From contig NZ_VZQQ01000030.1 in NCBI RefSeq assembly GCF_014397785.1, positions 1 through 64,000 on the forward strand: a DNA stretch of 64,000 nucleotides, written 5' to 3'. The translations under genes and the position numbers were made by a program. How positions within the stretch are numbered: position 1 is the first letter of the stretch; every line of letters starts with the position of its first letter. The notes beneath the pieces are model-generated. The model did no database searches and was not told the origin of the DNA. It worked only from the letters and a program-made list of their open reading frames with translations. Below, piece after piece: positions 59,228-64,000 of the stretch. Origin of the DNA: Paraburkholderia podalyriae. GTDB lineage: Bacteria > Pseudomonadota > Gammaproteobacteria > Burkholderiales > Burkholderiaceae.

Positions 59228-60669
59228 ACGTTCGCTCAAAATTCGACATCCAGTTCCTGTCGGACCGAGACAGGCCACCCGTTACTGTAAAAGCAAGATA
59301 CCAAAAAACGAGAGTCGTTCGCTTTGATGGTAATCCATTTATCGAGGCGCTTCCTCCAATCGAACCGGATCGCAATGCTCTTCTCGCCAAGTTGGAAAAC
59401 TACCCGCCGGAACCAACGCGCGCCACTCGCAATTCACCTGAAATGGTCCGTCTGATGGAACTCAGCACGATAGGTGATGTGGTTTATCCCTTTCCCTCCT
59501 ATGCAAAAGCGGCTCTCGCAATAACGACAATGATCCGGGAATCTTATGTTGCCCGGAATCCAGTCACCGCTATCGACATGCAACGTCGACACGCAATTGC
59601 GGCAGGCGATGATGGAGTTCCCTTTCCGGCGAACTGGAAATCGTCCGCAAAAGGCTATGGCATTTTCGGCATCACCGGCATGGGCAAGACGACGTTTCTT
59701 GATGCCCTGCTGCTGCACTACCCCGAGGCAATCGAGCACACGAGCTATCATGGAAAATCGCTTGTCGCCCTCCAGGTTGTTTACATTGTCCTTCGCATTC
59801 CGCACGACGCCACGCTAAAGAGTCTGTGCATAGGCTTTCTTGTTGAAATTGATCGGATCACAGGTAGTAAGTACGCTCAACTGGCACGCTCCATCAGCAA
59901 CATCGCTCCAATGGTCGAATTGATGCGGACTGTCGCAACGGCCGTGTCGCTGTCGCTGATGGCAATAGACGAGTTGCAAAACCTTGGCGCCGCAAGGGGA
60001 GCGAATGCGGAGTTTACCTTGAACCTTTTTGGCACCATTATTGAGAGGCTGGGAATCAGCCTTCTCGTGCTCGCGACGCCGGCCATCGACAAGGTCCTAT
60101 TGCTGAACGTACGCAATGCCCGAAAGACCATCACCACGGGAAGTACGCATCTGACTCCGATGGTCAAGAATAGCGCTGAATGGCGCGACTTTTGCGAAGT
60201 TCATTGGCAGTACACGTACACCAAAAATAAAGCCAGATTGAACAAGGACACATTGAGTGCCTGGTATGATGCCTCTGCCGGAGACACGGGGTTTGCCGTT
60301 GCCGCTTTCCAGATTGCGCAACGCAACGCGATCGGCGGTGTTGAGCTCGTCGATGCCGACGGGTTTCGCCGCGTAACGGGCACCGACATGGCCATACTTC
60401 AACCGGCCTTGAACGCACTGCTTACGAATGACGCTGCACGCCTTGCAAATTTCGAGGACCTCATTTTCCGCGACGTCAAGGTAAAAGCTCTTCTCGACTC
60501 AATTGGCGAGTTTCCGCTCGGTGCGGACACAGACACGACGATCGAGGAGTTCGATGACCTGCAACCGGACCGCCCAGTTCCTCCCAAGAAACGGTCGGGA
60601 AAGCCGCGAAAATCCAAGCCTCGAAATCCACCAGACACTTTCCCGGTCGAGAATCCCCTCACATCCTGA
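59224..60669 (+). CDS. tnsC: TnsC AAA+ ATPase regulator
   Basis: The protein has 481 residues. Walker A FGITGMGKTTFLDALLLHYP (Lys155) and Walker B SLMAIDELQNLGAARG (Asp249, Glu250) are intact, followed by a sensor region (LGISLLVLATPAID). The N-terminus PVTVKARYQKTRVVRFDGNP matches TnsC proteins of Tn7-like elements. The C-terminal ~50 residues are Lys/Arg/Pro-rich and likely disordered, for contact with TnsA/TnsB. TnsC links target-selecting TniQ proteins to the TnsAB transposase. The coupled start suggests balanced translation with tnsB. Confidence 0.93.
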   Translation: MNVRSKFDIQFLSDRDRPPVTVKARYQKTRVVRFDGNPFIEALPPIEPDRNALLAKLENYPPEPTRATRNSPEMVRLMELSTIGDVVYPFPSYAKAALAITTMIRESYVARNPVTAIDMQRRHAIAAGDDGVPFPANWKSSAKGYGIFGITGMGKTTFLDALLLHYPEAIEHTSYHGKSLVALQVVYIVLRIPHDATLKSLCIGFLVEIDRITGSKYAQLARSISNIAPMVELMRTVATAVSLSLMAIDELQNLGAARGANAEFTLNLFGTIIERLGISLLVLATPAIDKVLLLNVRNARKTITTGSTHLTPMVKNSAEWRDFCEVHWQYTYTKNKARLNKDTLSAWYDASAGDTGFAVAAFQIAQRNAIGGVELVDADGFRRVTGTDMAILQPALNALLTNDAARLANFEDLIFRDVKVKALLDSIGEFPLGADTDTTIEEFDDLQPDRPVPPKKRSGKPRKSKPRNPPDTFPVENPLTS

Positions 60670-60685
60670 AGGCATTGACTTCGCC

Positions 60686-62800
60686 ATGTTCGGTCTCCCG
60701 TTCCGTCCGCCGCCCTTGCCCGACCAAATTCTCGGCTCATGGCTGGAGCGCCTCGCTCTTCTGAATGGAGACTGGGCTTGGCAGAGCCTGCGGAAATCTG
60801 CAGGATACACCTCCGCGCACAGCGGATATTTCGCGGATATCCCCGATTACTCACCAGAACTCGATGCCCTACTGACCGCGCTGGGGACGACCTTCGAAGA
60901 GTCCCTGCGACGTCTCACAACATTGCCATACTGGCTCTCGTTTGATGGCTCTTCACCCGCCGACGGCATTCTGCCCGGCACGACAGCGCTTCCCTTGATT
61001 TGTGGCAGCTACGGAAAGCCCGTACGGGCGCTGCGGCGACTCCTAGGACAGAGTAATAGGGTCGTCAATGCCCTCAGGTACTGTCCAGCGTGTCTCTCCG
61101 CAGACCTTTCTTCTTTCGGCGAAGCCTACTGGCATCGTTTCCACCAGTTGCCCCTGGTGAGCTACTGTCCAGAGCACCTTATCGCACTACGTTCGACGTG
61201 CCCCCGGTGTGGACGTGCTTTTTTTCGGGATGAGCACGGTCGTCTTCCTGCACTGCGCCTGGGCTGCCCCTGCAAGTTCACGCTGTCAGAGGACCGTACG
61301 CCATTTGCGCCAACTCCGCTACAAGTGCGGGTAACGGCGGTCAGCCTCGACGCGCTTGGCAATCAGTACACAACCTGGGACCGGCATCAGATGCGTGCCT
61401 TCCTTCAATCCGCGCTGGCGGGAAAGAACCCAACGAGGTGCCTCATTGACGCATCGGACGACGGAGCGCAAGTCGACTCGAATACATTGATTAAAGACGC
61501 ACTACGGTTCATGCCGAGGAATGCATCAGTCGACGGAATGCGCGCACCTGCATGCTGCGCGTTGCTCGCAGCGTTAGGAATCGAATTCAAGGCAGCTGCC
61601 CGAGCCGCAACCGGTAACGCGCCGGAAGCTGCAACAGCGCTCTCACGGCTAAAGGTGGCCACAAGCGTCCAGCGGGCGCGCGAAACGCTGTCTGAACTGA
61701 TGAGTCGTTCACCGGAACGCGATCCGTCGAAGTTCGGCATTCATTACTGGACGGTGCGAGTCTGGGACGCCCGGTGGTTGGAGCAGCATTTTCCGCGGCG
61801 CAGGCGTCGACGTCTTCCATCCGTAACCGATGACCGCACCGCGATCCGGCACTATCTTGCCCGACTCTCGGCAACAACACCTCTCAACTATGCCTTGATG
61901 CTGGTACGACACTCGAGCGCCGGCCTTCGGGCGCGGGTCCGGGATCTCGCGTGGCTTGAACGGCTGAGCGACGATACGCGACGCGGCATATCGGTCGACA
62001 AAAACAAGCATCGCACCGACCGGTTGAATCCTCCGGGATCAACTGACGTTGCGGATGACGAACATTTGGACTGGGCGCGTGTGCCCAGCCTCGCCCAAGC
62101 GAAAGCGACGCTTTTGGTCCGGAAATTTGAGGTGCCAGCGAGGGCGCCGTCCATTGGCTCGGGAATATCATACTGGGTAGTGAGGCTGAAGGACCCAGAC
62201 TGGCTCAAAAGGCACTTTGGTCAGGACCGGTCCCTGGCCGCCCCGTCATTGCGGGACGATCGAGTACAGATCAGACTACGGCTGTCTGGCGATTCCGGCA
62301 CCAGAAGGACTCACGCTCCCTGGGTTCTGGCATGGCAGTGCAGCGCAGGGCAGCGTGCGCGTATTCGCGACCACGAATGGCTCTGGAAGCATTGGTCGTG
62401 CCACGTTCAGTGTCACGGAAAGAACCAGCCCCAAATGCGGGGGCCTAAAAAGCGGGAGCCAATACGGGATCCGACCGGGTTTTCTGAAAGGGAACGGATA
62501 GGCCGTGCAACGCGGACGTCGCGGCTGAGCGCCCTCGAAGCAGCCATCGACCACCATGATACTGGTTCTCGATGCACAATCAGCGGGCTCGCCGGGCGTG
62601 CCGGTCTGTCTTACTGGTCGACACGCTATCTCCTTAGAACAGAGCCAGCTCTCCGTGAGAAGGTGGATCTATTGTCCGTCAAATTCCGACGATCAGCTTT
62701 TCGCAAGGCAAAAGCGGACTTCGGAGCATATGAGCTTCCGACTGAAAATCCACCCACTAGCACGGGGACGGTTACCGCGACGCCGAGCAGCCGACAATAG
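60686..62800 (+). CDS. tniQ: TniQ/TnsD-type target selector 1
   Basis: The protein has 704 residues from the ATG at 60686, chosen because the TniQ pattern begins there (LPFRPPPLPDQILGSWLERL). The TniQ domain (about 1-160) contains NGDWAWQSLRKSAGYTSA, YSPELDALLTALGTTFEESL and LTTLPYWLSFD. A zinc-finger block (about 125-215) has CPACLSADLSSFGEAYWHRF, YCPEHLIALRSTCPRCG and CPCKF. The C-terminal ~400 residues hold three or more copies of a unit like IHYWTVRVWDARWLEQHFP / ISYWVVRLKDPDWLKRHFG, probably DNA-binding helices as in TnsD. It should bind a specific chromosomal site and recruit TnsC. It starts 16 bases after tnsC. Confidence 0.9.
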   Translation: MFGLPFRPPPLPDQILGSWLERLALLNGDWAWQSLRKSAGYTSAHSGYFADIPDYSPELDALLTALGTTFEESLRRLTTLPYWLSFDGSSPADGILPGTTALPLICGSYGKPVRALRRLLGQSNRVVNALRYCPACLSADLSSFGEAYWHRFHQLPLVSYCPEHLIALRSTCPRCGRAFFRDEHGRLPALRLGCPCKFTLSEDRTPFAPTPLQVRVTAVSLDALGNQYTTWDRHQMRAFLQSALAGKNPTRCLIDASDDGAQVDSNTLIKDALRFMPRNASVDGMRAPACCALLAALGIEFKAAARAATGNAPEAATALSRLKVATSVQRARETLSELMSRSPERDPSKFGIHYWTVRVWDARWLEQHFPRRRRRRLPSVTDDRTAIRHYLARLSATTPLNYALMLVRHSSAGLRARVRDLAWLERLSDDTRRGISVDKNKHRTDRLNPPGSTDVADDEHLDWARVPSLAQAKATLLVRKFEVPARAPSIGSGISYWVVRLKDPDWLKRHFGQDRSLAAPSLRDDRVQIRLRLSGDSGTRRTHAPWVLAWQCSAGQRARIRDHEWLWKHWSCHVQCHGKNQPQMRGPKKREPIRDPTGFSERERIGRATRTSRLSALEAAIDHHDTGSRCTISGLAGRAGLSYWSTRYLLRTEPALREKVDLLSVKFRRSAFRKAKADFGAYELPTENPPTSTGTVTATPSSRQ

Positions 62801-62838
62801 CGTCCACACATCGGTCTCGACTCCAGACACATACGCGT

Positions 62839-64000
62839 ATGATTCGCCTCCCTTTCATTCCGCCGCGGCTACCAGACGAGCTTTTCGGTTCGTGGCAGGC
62901 ACGGATCCGTTTGCATAATGGAGACCGCGCGTGGAAGGAGCTCCTATCTGCCGTCCGCTACAGATCAACGCCGTCAGACGACATTGACATGTTCGACTAT
63001 TCGCCTGAACTCGAGGCGAGATTGAACGTCTTGGGTTGCACATTCGAAAGGACATTGCTCGAATTGACGACCTTACCGTACTGGCTGGCGTTCGACGCGG
63101 CGCCCCGATCAGCCGGCTACATTTCCGGTAGCACCACCATCCCCCAGCTCTGCATTGAAAGTAACAGATACATACGCAACCTCAAGCGCTTAGGAGAAGC
63201 ACATAACTCCCGTCGGGGGTCGTTGTGGTATTGCCCCGACTGCCTCACGCTCGATCTCCATACATTCGGCGAACCATACTGGCACCGGTTGCATCAACTT
63301 CCGACGATCTATTACTGTCCGGATCACCTTAAAGCTTTACGCGACCGCTGCCCGCATTGCGGCGCGGCATTTACACGCGATCGACGCTCCCTCTTGCCTC
63401 TCCCCCGTATCGTTTGCGAGTGCGGCGCTCATCTCAGTGGCGACGCACGGTTGGTTGCGCCTTCAACGTTCCTGAAACGTATCGCTTCAGTCAGCGGTGA
63501 CGCCCTGAATTCGGAATGTCCGGACTGGGACCGAAATCAAATGCATGCTTTCCTGCGATTCCGGCTAGATGGAAAATCCCCACTGGCTCTGATTGTTGAG
63601 GCCATTGAGCACGATCTTGGGATTGACGACTACCATGAGTCGCTTGAACGCGTCTTCCACCTACCGCCCAAGATTACTTCTCTGGAACGACTGAGAACCC
63701 CGACATGTTGCTTGCTCCTCGCTGCACTCGATATCGACTTCCGCGCTGCGGCACACGGTGCTCGGAAGCAACGACCCTGCGAATGCTACGGGCCAACGTA
63801 CCATCGGGGGGCGACGGAGAGCGAGGAGGCGTGCCAACTGCTCGAAAAGCTCGCAAAGGATGCCCCAAGAAAGAATCTGGCGGCGGACTTCGGCATTCAC
63901 TACTGGCGTGTTCGCATCTGGGCGCCAGAGTGGTTCAGCCAGCACTTTCCGGGAACACAAGCGCACCCGCTCCCGTCTATCCAGGCTGATCGGGGCTCAA
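62839..64000 (+). CDS. tniQ: TniQ/TnsD-type target selector 2 (runs off window)
   Basis: An open frame from the ATG at 62839 to the window end (387 codons, no stop). The product starts MIRLPFIPPRLPDELFGSWQ and parallels the first TniQ: NGDRAWKELLSAVRYRSTPS, YSPELEARLNVLGCTFERTL, LTTLPYWLAFD, CPDCLTLDLHTFGEPYWHRL, YCPDHLKALRDRCPHCG, then VCECG and later GIHYWRVRIWAPEWFSQHFP. In one 33-residue alignment (YSPEL... to ...YWL-FD) 23 residues are identical to the neighbour. It is thus a diverged paralogue, with zinc-finger cysteines conserved. The C-terminal repeats continue past the window. Confidence 0.9.
   Translation, partial: MIRLPFIPPRLPDELFGSWQARIRLHNGDRAWKELLSAVRYRSTPSDDIDMFDYSPELEARLNVLGCTFERTLLELTTLPYWLAFDAAPRSAGYISGSTTIPQLCIESNRYIRNLKRLGEAHNSRRGSLWYCPDCLTLDLHTFGEPYWHRLHQLPTIYYCPDHLKALRDRCPHCGAAFTRDRRSLLPLPRIVCECGAHLSGDARLVAPSTFLKRIASVSGDALNSECPDWDRNQMHAFLRFRLDGKSPLALIVEAIEHDLGIDDYHESLERVFHLPPKITSLERLRTPTCCLLLAALDIDFRAAAHGARKQRPCECYGPTYHRGATESEEACQLLEKLAKDAPRKNLAADFGIHYWRVRIWAPEWFSQHFPGTQAHPLPSIQADRGS

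Larger units (their letters stand above)
56233..64000 (+). mobile_element. Tn7-like transposon with tnsABC and two tniQ/tnsD genes (far end outside window)
   Basis: The gene order tnsA-tnsB-tnsC-tniQ-tniQ, all rightward with short overlaps, defines a Tn7-like element. Base composition drops visibly compared with the T6SS DNA to the left, indicating horizontal origin. The tnsA-side end is placed at about 56233 (TGTGG, the first bases of Tn7 ends), directly beside a truncated tssF; the exact base is uncertain within about 56218-56233. Cargo, the other end and the target-site duplication are outside the window. No CRISPR array or Cas gene is seen in the visible part, so targeting should be protein-guided. 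Confidence 0.88.

Noticed and set aside
62839..64000. Cas genes or CRISPR array inside the Tn7-like element
   Set aside because: No repeats of constant spacing and no Cas-like frames in the visible part; both downstream genes are TniQ proteins.

Overview
The window looks like an accessory-rich piece of a high-GC beta-proteobacterial replicon, most likely Burkholderia sensu lato (Paraburkholderia/Caballeronia type). This rests on base and codon composition, a DUF4148-type small exported protein, and the style of the IS elements and of the type VI secretion (T6SS) cluster. No rRNA, tRNA or CRISPR array was seen.

Layout. (1) 1-11.5 kb is a patchwork with gene decay. It holds the 5' end of an IS5/IS1182-like transposase, a frameshifted and truncated cation-efflux gene, an IS110-family element, a SagB-type nitroreductase gene with one internal stop, and a broken cyclase-type membrane gene. 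These are mixed with intact genes: an NRAMP-like transporter, a metallophosphoesterase, a PAS-GGDEF-EAL protein and a DUF4148 protein. (2) 11.6-39.6 kb is one long leftward T6SS array. From promoter side to distal side it reads tssA, tssB, tssC, hcp, tagJ, tssE, tssF, tssG, tssH(clpV), PAAR-like, vgrG, FHA protein, tssK, tssL-OmpA, tssM, tagF, OmpA-like protein, HELGH metallopeptidase-like protein, nuclease-like protein, FecR-domain protein, heme-type sensor, Ser/Thr kinase. The order resembles clusters that carry the threonine-phosphorylation control pathway (FHA + kinase + PP2C + TagF). No tssJ is found among these genes. (3) 39.6-40.3 kb is an AT-rich divergent control region. (4) 40.3-42.7 kb runs rightward: sigma-70-like protein, PP2C phosphatase, glycosyltransferase. 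(5) 42.7-51.2 kb is a leftward CHAT-protease / TpsB / TpsA (two-partner secretion) operon. (6) 51.5-54.2 kb has a membrane-anchored PpkA-like kinase and a ParB-like protein. (7) 54.2-56.2 kb is the remnant of a second T6SS locus (tssF fragment, tssG, tssJ). (8) From about 56.23 kb to the window end lies a lower-GC Tn7-like transposon: tnsA, tnsB, tnsC and two tandem tniQ/tnsD-type genes, the second running off the window. Its tnsA-side end sits in or beside the truncated second tssF.

How it fits together. The T6SS genes supply a full contractile sheath, baseplate, spike and membrane complex, apart from the missing TssJ, which the remnant locus next to the transposon could supply in trans. FHA, two kinases, PP2C and TagF form a post-translational switch. 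The nuclease-like and metallopeptidase-like proteins at the distal end are effector or accessory candidates. The most unusual part is the Tn7-like element, with twin TniQ proteins, C-terminal repeats in the first of them, and a TnsA whose catalytic Gln/Lys positions appear to be replaced.
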